Positions 11,354 to 22,929 of a stretch of DNA of 64,000 nt are shown here, one piece after another. Every line of letters starts with the position of its first letter. The stretch's first letter is position 1. The stretch comes from Malania oleifera (lineage: Eukaryota; Streptophyta; Magnoliopsida; Santalales; Ximeniaceae). The translations under genes and the position numbers were made by a program. The stretch is taken from assembly GCF_029873635.1 (NCBI RefSeq), contig NC_080422.1, positions 8,277,764 to 8,341,763 on the forward strand, written 5' to 3'. The notes under the pieces are model-generated. The model was not told the DNA's origin, did not search any database, and was given only the letters and a program-made list of their open reading frames with translations.

Positions 11354-11730
11354 CGGGGGTCCTAGAAGCCGTGCAGAGCCTAACGGAGATGTGTGGGGTC
11401 GACACGCTATGTGGGGCCCAATGGAGATGTGTGGGGTCCACGAGCCGTGTAAGGTTATAGGAACCCAAGCTAGCATGCACCAGATCTAGGGATCCGAGTT
11501 AGCGTACTAAAGGAGGTAACGTGCACCTGATATAGGAATCCGAGCTAGTGTATCAGGAGATGTGGGGCCCACAAACCATGTGAAGCCTAATGGAGATATG
11601 TGGGCCCCACAAGCCATGTGGGGTCTACGAGCAGTGTGAGGGTTATAGGAACCCGAGTTACCATGCACCAAATATAAGGATCTGAGCTAGCGTACTAAAT
11701 GAGGTAACGTGTACCGGATGTAGGAATCCT
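11354..11730 (+). repeat. degenerate tandem repeats related to the 45-bp array
   Basis: Several imperfect units carry (G/A)TAGGAA(C/T)CCGAGCTA and GGTAACGTGCAC or GTGTGGGG(T/C)CCAC words. The first pair resembles the 45-bp unit at 22930-24250 (GGTGACTCGCACC and GTAGGAACCCGAGCTA), which lies just inside an LTR of the nested element. This supports a related Tat element having once extended here. A near-palindrome TGTGGGCCCCACA lies at about 11600. Confidence 0.65.
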
Positions 11731-12671
11731 ATTGATTTATTTTCATAAATCTATCAATTTGTTTTTAGGACAAATATAATGAATCAGAAAATTTGAAGTC
11801 ATAGTTTCTAGGCTTAGGATTAGGGAGACTATTGAAAGTTTCAAAAATTTTCACCTGTTGTTGTGCCTCCTTTTATTCTTACTTTTCTTTCTCTTTTTTT
11901 TTAAAAAAAAATGTTTTTTCACTTTTATAAACTTTCAATTTATCAAGCTTTAGTGCTACCAATCCATCAAGAAGTCAAAATTTTGTAGTTTTCTTTAACA
12001 AATCATGTCCCCTCTTTATTTTATTTTATTTTTATAAATCTACAATACATGAGGCATTATGCTTATCTTATACTATTATAATAAATTTCTAAAATTTCTT
12101 TAAAAAGTGAGTGAAAATTTATCATGTAGAGCTCCAAGCAAATGCAATGAATGTTCTTACATGTAATAATTAAACATGAGATTTTTATTTATTTATTTAT
12201 TTATTTTAGAAACCTTATTTTTTATTCCCTTGAAACAATAAAATGGAATCAAATTCCAAGTCTTAACTATCGGTGTTTAAGAAAAGAATAACCTTTTAAA
12301 AGCATATTAAATATACAAAAACAAATTACTATACCTCTTGTTTATTAAATTTTTAAAATATTAGGCTTTATATAAATCTTGATTTGCAAGTGCATGCATG
12401 GAGGCAAAAAACATAGCAACGCAAAGGGAGGAACCGATGGTGAAATTAGGCTTTGAAAAAATATTTGTCACGACGTTCCCAGGTGGAATGAAGCGAATGA
12501 AAAGTGAATTTTAAATTTTTGTGAAAAATGATGTAATGAAGTCGCCACTAACCTTTGTGTGGTTAGAACACTTGATTATTATCCAATTAAGGGTAGAATC
12601 GGTCTGTATTACTAGAGACGGGTTCAGGAGTACGGTTATGCAAGGGAAAGGTCTTCGCACCCCCTACGCGC

Positions 12672-12687
12672 CCATTCTTACGAACGG
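12672..12687 (-). promoter_or_regulatory. conserved LTR hairpin (copy B, wobble pair)
   Basis: The plus strand reads CCATTCTTACGAACGG. Relative to 20164 only one arm has changed. On the sense RNA the changed pair becomes a G-U wobble, so the stem could still form. Confidence 0.5.
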
Positions 12688-13875
12688 TACCAGATTAATT
12701 AAAAATTATTCCAAAATTTAATTTAATTAGCTTTTAAAATTCCTCATTTTTTAAAAATTGTAAAACAAATACCTGGAAAAAAAATTAACATATAGGTATT
12801 CCTTCAGAACCGGGGCATATCATGCTTCGAAAAACTCAACACCCTTCTTTGCAATCATTGGGATCGGAAAATAGATAAAATAGGTTTTTTACAAAAAAAA
12901 AAAAACTCCCAGGTATTTTGAAATTTATAGGATTTTTTTTTAAGGAAAATTGACATTTTTGAAACCTTGAGAGGTTTTGGGCTCATTCAGGGTGAAAATG
13001 ATTTCTTGGACCTTGACAATGTTTTTGTGAATTTTTCTAATTGTGAAAACATTTTTGTGACTTTTATGACTTTCAATATTTTTCCCGAACTTCAAAATAG
13101 TATAAATAAAATTAAAACAAAGCTCATAGAAGTCAAAGTTTGAAAATATTTTTGGAATTTTTCCTAAAAAACTTTTGTGATTTTTTTGGCATTTTATGAT
13201 TTTTTATGGGTTTTTTGAATCATTAGACATTTAAAGGAAAGAGAAAAATACTAAATAAAACAATAAATCGGTTCCATACCGATTCAAGGGTTCAAACAAT
13301 TCGCAAAGAGATAAACGGGATTTAGGTTCGAGATTAAACCTAACTTTGGGTTTGACTCTTTGATTCACAACTTCATACCCCGTTTATTATACTTCAGAAT
13401 GTAACCTAGAAAAGGAAAATCCATTAGTTTTACCTCTCGTCTTCCTCTCCTCCGGTCTTCTTTTCCTATCGGTGAGTCTACTGGGGCCAGTCTACAGCGT
13501 CTTCCTGATGGCTGTTCTTGAGCTCTGACTCGAGGCACTACGGAGTGCCTTCTTCAGATGGGATGACCCAGCACCGGTAGGAAACGGGATCAGTCGACCG
13601 CTTGATCTTCTAAAAGAATTAAACGTAACCTCACTCAGTAGAAGACTTCAATATTTAAAATCTTCTCCTTACCACTCAGAAAAACTAACTTCACAAACTT
13701 TTAATAGAAGACTTCAATATTCGAAATCTTCTCCTTACCACCACCAAAAACCCCTCCTTTGTGCTTAGAATGAGAAGGTTATTTATAGACTTAGCTTGGG
13801 GCAAGCATGGTAAAGAAGACATAGGGGAGTAGTTATGGGAAGAACAAAGCATGAAGTGAAAAATGATGAGGGAAC

Positions 13876-14159
13876 AAAGCATGGGGTGAAGAATGATAAA
13901 GAGAATATAGTATGAGATGAGTGATAAAGAGGATAGCAAAGCATATAGTGAGTGATGACGAGGGAATAAAGCATAGGGCGAAGAATGATGAATGGAATAT
14001 AGCATAGGATGAGTGATAAAGAGGAGAGCAAAACATGTGGTGAGTGATGATGGGGGGAACAAAGCATAGGGTGAAGAATGATGAAGGGAATATAGCATGG
14101 GATAAATGACAAAGAGGGAAACAAAGCATGTGGCGAGTGATGATGGGGGAACAAAGCAT
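13876..14159 (+). repeat. 93-bp minisatellite, about three copies
   Basis: Unit starts at 13876, 13968, 14061 and 14153, period 92-93 bp, the same unit as at 10801-11270. The array is cut off by the CACTA end. Confidence 0.9.
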
Positions 14160-14930
14160 GACTACAAAAAATAAGGTTATTAGTGACGGTTCTAAACCGT
14201 CACTAATACTTACAAAACGTCACTACCAGTATTAGTGACGGTTCTATGAGTATTAGTGACGGTTTTCAATTAGTTGTTATACCTGTCATTACTAATACTT
14301 ATTAGTGACGAATTTTTCAAACTATCACTAATAATAGAGTATTAGTGACGGATTAAAACCATCACTAATTATAGAGTATTAGTGACGGATTAAAACCGTC
14401 ACTAATTATAGAGTATTAATGACGGATTAAAACCGTCACTAAAAACTTAAGTCCGTCACTATAGATTCTACACCAGATCGACCAAAAATCATCACTATTG
14501 CTCTATTATTAGTGACAGTTTTAAAATGTTACTATTGCTCTATTATTAGTGACGGTTTTAAAATCGTTACTAATGCTCAATTATTAGTGGCGGTTTTAAA
14601 ACCGTCACTATTGCTCTATTATTAGTGACGGTTTTAAAACCGTCACTATTGCTCAATTATTAGTGACAATTTTAAAACCGCCACTATTGCTCAACTATTA
14701 GTGACGGTTTTAAAACCATCACTATTGCTCTATTATTAGTGACGGTTCTAAAACCATCACTATTACTCTATTATTAGTGACGATTTTAGAACCGTCACTA
14801 TTGCTCTGCAGAACCGTCACTTATAGATTTAGTAACGGTTTTAAACCATAACTAAAGTCATAGTATTAGTGACGATTTTGAAACCGCCGCTAATACTTAA
14901 ATTGGACAATTAGTAGTGAAGGTAATTTTT
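14160..14930. repeat. CACTA left subterminal palindrome array
   Basis: About fourteen copies of a roughly 30-bp palindrome, core GTGACGGTTTTAAAACCGTCAC, spaced by short linkers such as TATTGCTCTATTA or TATAGAG. Several arms have drifted (GTGACAATT, CCATCAC). Such arrays bind transposase in the En/Spm family. Confidence 0.85.
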
Positions 14931-15039
14931 TTCTAATTATTAATTCCTGTAAAAATCTGTAATTAAATTACATTTAACATTAAACCACAATTGCAATAAA
15001 ATTCAAAAATTATTCAAAATTCTAATTCAAATTTAAATA

Positions 15040-15132
15040 CAAATATATTATACAAATTCAAATTCAAATACAAATATATTATACAAATTCAAATTTAAAT
15101 ACAAATACATTATACAAATTTAAATTTAAATA
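15040..15132 (+). repeat. 31-bp AT-rich tandem repeat, three copies
   Basis: Units starting CAAATA(T/C)ATTATACAAATT lie at 15040, 15071 and 15102, an exact 31-bp period. Confidence 0.85.
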
Positions 15133-17400
15133 CATTTTATTTGTTCAGATAACAAAAAAAGTGAAAAGCTGCATCCGAACTACATGACATCGTCCTAACA
15201 TTGTCACAGTTGCAAACCTTACAAATTAAGAAAGTTAAAAAAATTAGTATACGGTTTTTGAAAATAAATCACTACCTAGCACATATACAAGTATAAAAAA
15301 TAAATCACATCATTGTAAGAGGAAACATCAGATTGTAACAACAGTCTGCCAAAAGTGTAGTCTCCCTCTCCTTCTCCCATGGGGACAAATAGTAGCATAG
15401 GCTTCTTCTAAGCCCTATGGTCCTAAACTCTTATATTTATATATCATTTTGATTTAAATTTATTTTTTACAACTTTCTACTTTCCAGCCAATGCCAATAT
15501 AGAAAGTGAGGAGATCTAGAGAGCATAGACATGAGTCAAGCTCATAGCTCTACCCACCTAACCCTTTTAAGTTTCCACTTTCCACAATCACTTTGATTGC
15601 AGCGATTTGAATGTAAACAATATCAGCAAAGCTTTCTTTGTAAAGGACGAAAAAATCCACCCCTCAATATAGACAGTATACACCAATACAAAGAATGAAA
15701 AACACAGCAACAATGCAAATTAGGCAGCACACACTAGCACAAAGCAATACTATAGAACTTCAAAGGTTAAGTTCAAAAAACAGTCACGACTACAGAATTC
15801 AGTATTCTAGGAGGAATCACAGATATAAATAGCCTCTCCAAGGTTCGCTTTGACCACATAGTCCACAATGAATAACTGCAAGCACTTAAGTAGCCATGCT
15901 GACACTCAATAAACAATCTAGCAGCAGCTAGAAGCATTTGCAAGCAGGGCTAGGTGATCACATACACACACAACATCATTACAATATCTTCACTTGACAA
16001 CCAAGAATCAGAACAGCAACAAAAATTTACAAGAAACAATATGTAATTGTCTTTAGTCTTTACATCAACAAACTACCACAAGCCAGACAACACCCATAAG
16101 AGTCGCTCACGGTAGAGAAGAGGAGATGAACTCCTAAACAAATCTCAAACCAAAGAAGAGATCTTTATTTTAAGAGTTGGAAAAGCTTAATTTGCCATAT
16201 GTTCTCATGGTCAATCTCAAGCTTGTATTCTATACGACAGTAGGATAAGCAGAACCGAATTTAATAATAAAACTAATTAAATAGTAAAAAAAAAAAAGTA
16301 ACAATCATTTCCTGCCCACCACCCCTCCCCCCCCCCCCTCCTCCCAACAAACTTTTTATTTTTCATACTGCATCCCCAACTATTTAATTCTCCCCACCTT
16401 CGATACAGAAATAAATTATCCTATAAATATGATATTAAACAATATTATATATATATATTTGAAGTATAGAAGTGTAAAGAAGGCTAAACTATATTATCCT
16501 TAAAAAACTCAAATTTTAATAATAATGTAAGATATTAACTTACTAAGATCAAAGTTTTTTTTTTTTTTTTCTTTTTTCACTCTTCATCGTGCATATTTGA
16601 ATTGCAACTCTTGTGATGCAAAATGGAAATGAAATGGCCTTATCCTAAATCATTCCAAAAATTTCATGCAAATACGAATAGTATGGAAAAATAAATTTCG
16701 TTAATCAAGTGTCAAAGATCGTTATACACAATAAATATCTTTGTTCATAGAGAATATTAATTTATGCTATAGGCTTTAATTTATGCTACTCAATCAAAAA
16801 GCTCCTTTAGAAACATGAGAGGCAACATGTGGATGGTTGGACAACATACATTGACATGGCACGTAGAAGCAATATTAATTTATGCTATAGGCTTAAAGAA
16901 GACTACTTCAAACTTATCAGGTATTGAAACCATCACAAAATGCGTGCTCATATCTTATTCAATTCATAATATAGGCAGGCCCCAAATGACGAATAAATTC
17001 ATGACCCAACGAGAGAAAAAGCTTATTTATGTTAGAGAACCTTCTGTATCAAGATGAACGAGTTGCAATTGGTGTATGCACACATGCTACCATTGAATAT
17101 GATGGTTCTTATATTGTTTGAACATATATTGAGGTATCCTGCATTTATGTTTTATTGACAAGGATTTCTCTAGGTTTGCAAAATTTCTTTGGTTGCTTCT
17201 TGAGTTTGCAACATCTTTTTTGAAAACCATTTATTATACGTTCTTTCCATAAGAATGGACCTGACTTGGGCATCATGGAATCAAATATGTCATTGGTTTT
17301 GTTGATCTTCTCTATTCAAAAGTTTATTTTATCCCATTCGGGTCGCAATCCATTCTACAAAACGAAAGAAACATGATAGTGGTGGTGTTTTCTAGGCCCA
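15133..17400. other. CACTA interior, no gene recognised
   Basis: Mixed AT-rich sequence with a poly-C tract at 16326-16338 and a poly-T tract at 16556-16570. The plus-strand frame 16815-17057 (80 codons) starts with ATG but matches no family I know and has no obvious splice context. Captured host sequence is possible here but cannot be shown by eye. Confidence 0.4.
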
Positions 17401-17448
17401 AACAATGTACATCAAGCCTACACTCCTCGCACATGCAGCCCAATTGCA
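17401..17448 (+). repeat. 48-bp near-exact repeat, copy 1 (partner 19089-19136)
   Basis: Sequence starting AACAATGTACATCAAGCC and ending CAATTGCA is identical by eye at 19089-19136, 1.7 kb downstream in the same orientation. The flanks do not match. The LINE fragment lies between the copies. Confidence 0.85.
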
Positions 17449-17739
17449 CATGTATAGTTAGTTATTTTAGGAAATTTTCTAACAGCCTATATTCCTAGAA
17501 TTAGGCTGATTTGGTTAGTTTCCTATTCTATTAGAATATCCCATAAATCATGGGATCTAATATAACCTAGTTAATTTTACTTTTTTGCTGCTAGGGTTGA
17601 TGTATATAGCTAAAGTTTTGTGTATTATTTGAAGAAAATGAAGAAAATTCTTCCACGAAGTGTTTCTCAGTTTTTGTCAAGTTGCTTTTCTAATTTTCTA
17701 ACTGTCCTTTAGAGTTTTTAGAAATCTACTAGTTTGAAG

Positions 17740-18460
17740 ATTAACTTCTCCAAGAGTGGTCTGGTGGGCCTTGGCTTCAATGTTGACCCTTTTGTTAGGT
17801 ATATGAGTTGTGCGGTTTTGAATTGGCCGATTATCTATTAGGTGTTCTCTTAGATGGTAATCCGAATGTTGATTCTTTCTAGGATCTTGTTTTTGAGAGT
17901 GGCTAGGAGATTGGATGGGTGGAAAGGGGTGTTCTTCACCTTAGAGGGTTGGCTTACTTTTATTCATGCGTGTCTATCTTCCATTTAGTTGTATTATCAC
18001 TCTTTTTTTTTTAAAGAATTCGGGTGATAGTGGCGTACAGGCTTGAGAAATTAGTGAGGGATTTCTTGTGGTTGAGTGGGGGAAAGAGTCAAAGGGATCA
18101 CCTTGTAGGTTGGGAGACTGTGAGAAGGTCTTAAACGAACAAAGGTATGGGTCTTGGTAATTTGGTGTCCAAAAACATTTCTTTGGTGGGGAAATGGTTA
18201 AGGCAATTTCCTTTAGAATCTAATTCTCTTTGGCATAAGGTAATTCTCAGTAAATTTGGTCTTCTAAAAAATGGTTGGGATGCAAAAGTTGGGGTTAATA
18301 TTACTCATGTGAGTCCTTGGAAGTTCATATCTCAGATTTATGATTATTTCTTTCCTAAAATCTTGTACATGGTGGGTAATGGGGAGCAAATTTGATTCTA
18401 GGAGGACCAACGTGAATGTGTGCAGGGCGCTGTATTTGTTTCTGCTCTCACTTGCCATTG
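17740..18460 (+). pseudogene. LINE (L1-type) reverse-transcriptase 3' fragment
   Basis: Plant L1-type LINE ORF2 proteins end in a region with a zf-RVT domain. Conceptual translation in shifting frames gives recognisable pieces in the right order: KSGLVGLGFN, ARRLDGWKGVFF, EKLVRDFLWLSGGK (across a frame change), and an open stretch at 18147-18395 reading GLGNLVSKN...LVGKWLRQFP...NSLWHKVILSKFG...NGWDAKVGVN and then YMVGNGEQI. Stops and frameshifts interrupt it and the catalytic FADD region is absent, so this is a dead 5'-truncated copy. A 12-base A run at 18629-18640 could be its poly-A tail, but the intervening 170 bp are not recognisable as LINE. Confidence 0.75.
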
Positions 18461-19939
18461 TTGCTTATCTGGTGTGATGGAGTGTCTACTGGGAGATCCG
18501 GTGGGAGCATTTTAGGCATTTGGTTGTGTCGGATTAGCATATTCTTTGTTTTCTGTTTAAAGCATATTCTTTGTTTTCTGTTTAAGTCTTTTTCATGGCG
18601 AAGTAACAAATTGTGGACTGCAACACAAAAAAAAAAAAGTAACTTTCTTCCAAACCAAATTAGGAGAATTGTTCTGATCTTTGGAAATTCTTGTCTTCCT
18701 CTTGAGACAAAGAATCCAGAACAATTCCAAAAGTCCTATTCTTCCTAAAAGCCCAAAAATTTACCAACAAAAAGTAATACACATTCAGTGGGGCCACCAA
18801 TCCTCGACATAACAAGAAAACAAAGTGTTTTAAGGATACCTCATCACATAGCCATGAAGAAAAAGATTAATATGTTAGTCTTGTTGGCCTCACACAGCAG
18901 CAAATAGACATCTGGACTGAGAACTTTATAAGTCTTCTTATTATAGCAAGTCATTTGTAATAATCTTGTTGAGAACAAGGGCCCAGATGGAAGTCCAGAT
19001 TTTGAAAAGAACTTTGTTTTCCAAACATCTTTATTCTAAGGGCTAGGATTTGAAGATTATATAAGCTAAAGTTGTTGGGTTGTCGGCCAACAATGTACAT
19101 CAAGCCTACACTCCTCGCACATGCAGCCCAATTGCATATGGAGAGATGAACAATGAAGAACAAAAATATTTGGAACAAGACAGTGTTTTTACTTACAATG
19201 GACATGGCAATAATACTAGAACACAACCTCATGGAAACCATGGCTTGAGTACACCACATTAAACGATCACTTTATCTAAAATCTTAAGCTGCTATGTAGT
19301 GGGCCAAGAATGTATTCCAGACTTTAACACAGAAACAAAAATAATTATATGCCTGATTTTCAATAGGTTGCTGATGCTCACTGTTCCTTCAAGGGAAACG
19401 AGCAACAATAAATTTTTTGGAGTTCATATCGATCAAGAGGTCAAAAGGGGCTTCCAATTGGAATGTCCAAAGAAAGGGAGTCAATACCCAAGAGTGCCAT
19501 GATTAGGTTGTGGATGGAGATATAGTTTGGGTATGAGGATGAAGAGTATTGAATGGCTAGTGTTTGCATGTTTGCCTCTCAACTCCAAGGCAAGGTTTTG
19601 TTTTTCCTCCTAACTAGTGGAGATTACAAAATGTGAACATCTTTTTGTTTACCATTCTTTTTTATTTAGCATTATGACAATCAATTAGATTCTAGTGTAT
19701 TACAATTTAGTAAAGTTGTATTTGTGATTATTTAGGTTTCTAAATTTGTTAATATGTTTTTCTTGTTTGCAAAGCATTCCCAACCTCTAAAAGACCCTTA
19801 TGCAACAGTTTGACCCGATTAGAGTTGAATAGGAATAAATTTGTGTTGGATGTTTCCTAAATCAAGCTTGTTCTCATACTTTTCATATATTTGTTATGAT
19901 CTCAATGCAAATTCCTCAATAGAAAAACATTGACTAATG
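18461..19939. other. CACTA interior, no gene recognised
   Basis: Contains a direct repeat of GCATATTCTTTGTTTTCTGT at 18537/18560, the second copy of the 48-bp repeat (19089-19136) and a plus-strand frame 19080-19262 of 60 codons with no recognised family. A frame at 19299-19502 likewise has no recognisable domain. Captured exons are possible but unproven. Confidence 0.4.
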
Positions 19940-19944
19940 ATGAC
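19940..19944 (+). repeat. target-site duplication, left (ATGAC)
   Basis: ATGAC directly precedes the left LTR and matches ATGAC at 39476-39480 directly after the right LTR. Five base pairs is the normal duplication for Ty3-gypsy integration. Confidence 0.9.
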
Positions 19945-20163
19945 TGTCGCGACATCCCGGGAGCGCGTGTGCCCCGAGCGGCGAAATAAAAATCATTTTA
20001 ATATTTTCATGGAAAAACATGGAATGTCGGAGTCGCCACTAACCTTTAGTGTGGTTAGAACACGTGATGACTACCCCGTTAGGGGTAAAATAGGTCTACA
20101 TTACCCGAGTTAGGCTCAGGAGTTCAGTTACGCGAGGGGAAGGTACGAGCACCCCCTACGCGC

Positions 20164-20179
20164 CCGTTCTTACGAACGG
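20164..20179 (-). promoter_or_regulatory. conserved LTR hairpin CCGTTC/GAACGG
   Basis: Plus strand CCGTTCTTACGAACGG, a perfect 6-bp stem with a 4-base loop, about 220 bp from the LTR outer end, in the part transcribed close to the PBS (U5-like). Confidence 0.6.
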
Positions 20180-22093
20180 TACCTAATTAATTTGAAATTA
20201 TCCCTAAGTTAATCTAATAAGTCTTTAAATTACTCCTTTTTGTGAATTTATAAATACCTATGAAAAATAAATAAGTAAATAAATAAATAAATATATACAT
20301 ATATTCCCTCAGAGCTTAAGTTACGTGAAGCCCGAAGGCTCATACCCCCACATTAAAATCATAGGCATAAAATCGAAAATAATTTACAAAATACACTTCC
20401 AAATTTTGAAAATTTTCTAGGGTTTTTCGAAGTATTAAAATACTAGTTGGAAGGTTTTTGGAACTAAAAAAAAATGATTTTTAAGTTTCAAAGTATTTTC
20501 CTTGCCTTTTTTCTATTTTTTTTATTTTTTATTTTTTTTCATATTTTTACTGTATTTTGAAATAATAAATCAAAAATATTTTTAAAATTTTCTCCTAATT
20601 TTCTTTTTTTTTTTATAATTTTTCATATTTTTCTGAAATTTCAAATAGCTAAATAAAAAGAGGAAAAATGTACTACTAATACTATAAATCATAACACGTA
20701 AAAATTATATATCATAATAATCGAAATCTCAATATTAAATCCTAAATGTTAATAATCAATCTAACTTTAATACTATAATCTAGTATGGAAATAATCAAAC
20801 CCTAGAAATTATGCACTTTTATAGACACGTAAGGAGAAAGAACAAGATTATGGAAACCGTTCAAATAATAAATCTGCCATACAATATGCACATAAATAAT
20901 AAATACACATGTCATAATATTAGATATACTACCATAATAATAATCTACCACAATACTTAATGAACTACCTGGCGCACTACTTTTCTACATAACATGGTAT
21001 CCTAATGATAAATTACCATAATAAATAATAATAATAATAATAATAATAATATATTAACAAGGTTTACTAAATATAAGCATAATAACAAAGCCACAATATT
21101 TTATATTCTAAACACTAACAATACCATAGTACTCATAATAACAGTGAATATACACTAAAATGCCAAATATAAGCGTAACAATAATATAAGTACTTAATAA
21201 TAATATAATAACAATATCTCATAAATATATACATTATAATAAAAATAACAACAAAAAACATATTAAACATAAACACAACAGTTAATCTATCCCATATAAT
21301 AACAATGATAACATATAATAAATAAAAAAAACTGGAACTTTAAATATTAAACAGGACCAATATATGTATATGTATGTATATCGTGGGTGTGTGTGTATGC
21401 AGAAGTGTATGCATGCTTACCAGGGGCTTACCGTTGTGGGTGATGCTGGAGGCCGCCGGAGATACTGGAGGGTGGTCGGAGATCCTGGACTGTCTGGGAG
21501 ATGGTTGGCTGCAAGGATGATGTTGGGGTCCCGGACCAGTGGTGCTCGCCGGAGGGAACTCTCGAGACTGTGTTCGGAGAGTTCTACCCATGCTGGTGTG
21601 GAGAACCTCCGGCGGTTGCAGAAGCTGGCATCGTGGGGTCGTGGCCGTGAAGTGTTGCAGAGAGCCGTGAGGCTCTGCTGGAGCGTGGCTGTGCTGGTGG
21701 GGTTCTGGCCGTGGAGTGTTGCAGAGAGCCGTGAGGCTCTACCGGAGTGTGGCTGTGTTGGGAGTTCTCTGGTGGTTGGCTGGAGGTTGCTGGAAGATGA
21801 AGACAGGAAGAGCAGCAAGGCACGACTTTTGTGGTGGCTATGCTGGGACTCGTGTGGTGATGCTGCAAATCTGTGGGAACGGAGGAGATGGTGTGTGGCA
21901 GAAAGGTGTGGCCGGCAGCAGAGCAGAGGGAGAAGAAGAAGAAGTTGAAGAAGAAGAAGAAGAAGACGAAGAAGTTGAAGAGCAGCGGCTAGAGTTGCCG
22001 CTGCTGCCGTGCGTGTGAACCAGAGAGAAGCAAAACAGAGTTTTTTTTTTTGGCTGTGCTCTGCGCCTCCCTTCCCCGTGTGTAGCCTGTGCC

Positions 22094-22100
22094 TATATAG
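22094..22100 (-). promoter_or_regulatory. LTR TATA box (left LTR)
   Basis: The minus strand reads CCTATATAGGCACAGG, followed by a GC- and purine-rich stretch. The same element occurs at 38872-38878 in the functional 5' LTR. Confidence 0.65.
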
Positions 22101-22501
22101 GAAAAACTAAGGATGAAAGGGCTAGGGTTTCCACCCCCAGCCTCTCACCCTCTTCTCTTTTTTATTTTTTATTTTTATGTTTATTTTTTTCTTAAATACC
22201 TTTATGGTAATAATATATATAAGTATAATACTAATAGGATATGAATGATATAATAATAATAATAATAATAGTAAAATAATAATTATAATAATAATGCTAC
22301 TACTAGTAATAAATAATAATGAATAATAATAAAAATAATCATAGCAAGGTAAAAATAATAGCAATAATGATAAAAAATACTAAAAGTAATAATGATAATG
22401 AAATAATAATAATAATAAATATATATAGAAATAATAATAATAATAATAAAGTAAGATAAAAATAATAAGAATAATAATAAAGATAATAGAAATAATAATA
22501 A

Positions 22502-22532
<31 letters not shown>

Positions 22533-22767
22533 AAATAATAATGATAATAAAAATACTAAAAATAATAATGAAAACAAAATAATAATAATAGTAATAACAA
22601 AAATAAATAATTAATAAAAATAATAATAATAATAAATAAAAATACTAATAAAAATAATAATAATAATAATAATAATATTTAAAAATAACAAAGGTAATAA
22701 TAATAAAAATAATAATAGTGATATAATAATAATAATATTGGGCCTGCGTAAAAATGGGGTGTCTACA

Positions 22768-22780
22768 GCTGCCCCTCTTT
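22768..22780 (-). promoter_or_regulatory. polypurine tract (PPT)
   Basis: On the minus strand AAAGAGGGGCAGC directly abuts the LTR start TGTAGACACC. It would prime plus-strand DNA synthesis and fixes the orientation of the element. Confidence 0.85.
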
Positions 22781-22929
22781 GTAGACTTGTTGTTTCAAAA
22801 TAAAAGTAGGAACTCTTCTACATTATTTGTAGCAACAAACCTGAAAAGATAAAAGACGCCAATTTTGGACTGGGCCGAATGTAACAAAAGAGACGAAAAT
22901 GATTCGTGAAAATCGATTTGCATTGGGCT

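Larger units (their letters stand above)
8650..11730 (+). repeat. 3.1-kb tandem duplication, unit 1
   Basis: Sequence starting ATTGATTTATTTTCATAA at 8650 recurs at 11731, and the match continues, with small differences, through about 11270 / 14159. Each unit consists of about 740 bp of flank, then a Tat-like LTR start, then the LTR body with a 93-bp minisatellite. Because the non-LTR flank is duplicated too, the two LTRs are not simply the ends of one element; the block was duplicated in tandem. Confidence 0.85.
11731..14159 (+). repeat. 3.1-kb tandem duplication, unit 2 (truncated)
   Basis: Second copy of the 8650-11730 unit. It follows unit 1 through flank, LTR start and minisatellite and is cut at 14159, where the CACTA terminus begins. 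The (AAT)n tract and the following repeats of unit 1 are missing here. Confidence 0.85.
12466..14159 (-). mobile_element. Tat-like LTR, copy B (truncated)
   Basis: Begins TGTCACGACGTTCCC and follows copy A closely. It ends inside the minisatellite at the CACTA left end. No gag or pol flanks it. Confidence 0.65.
19945..22767 (-). repeat. LTR (left; functional 3' LTR), 2823 bp
   Basis: Starts TGTCGCGACATCCCGGG and ends GGGGTGTCTACA on the plus strand. Differences from the right LTR near the start are mostly transitions. It contains a long (AAT)n-rich segment (22250-22735), a GC-rich GAAGAAG segment (21400-22010) and a TATA box at 22094-22100. A plus-strand frame at 21364-21948 runs antisense through the GC-rich part; it recurs in the other LTR and is not considered a gene. 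Confidence 0.95.

Noticed and set aside
10616..11480. Long minus-strand open frames (286, 240 and 175 codons) and similar ones at 13691-14159
   Set aside because: They run through a minisatellite whose period is a multiple of three, show a 31-residue repeat in several frames at once and have no domain.
21364..22018. 194-codon plus-strand frame in the left LTR, and its 216-codon equivalent at 38145-38795
   Set aside because: It is antisense to the LTR transcript, GC- and GAAGAAG-rich, with no family resemblance; it exists twice only because the LTR does.
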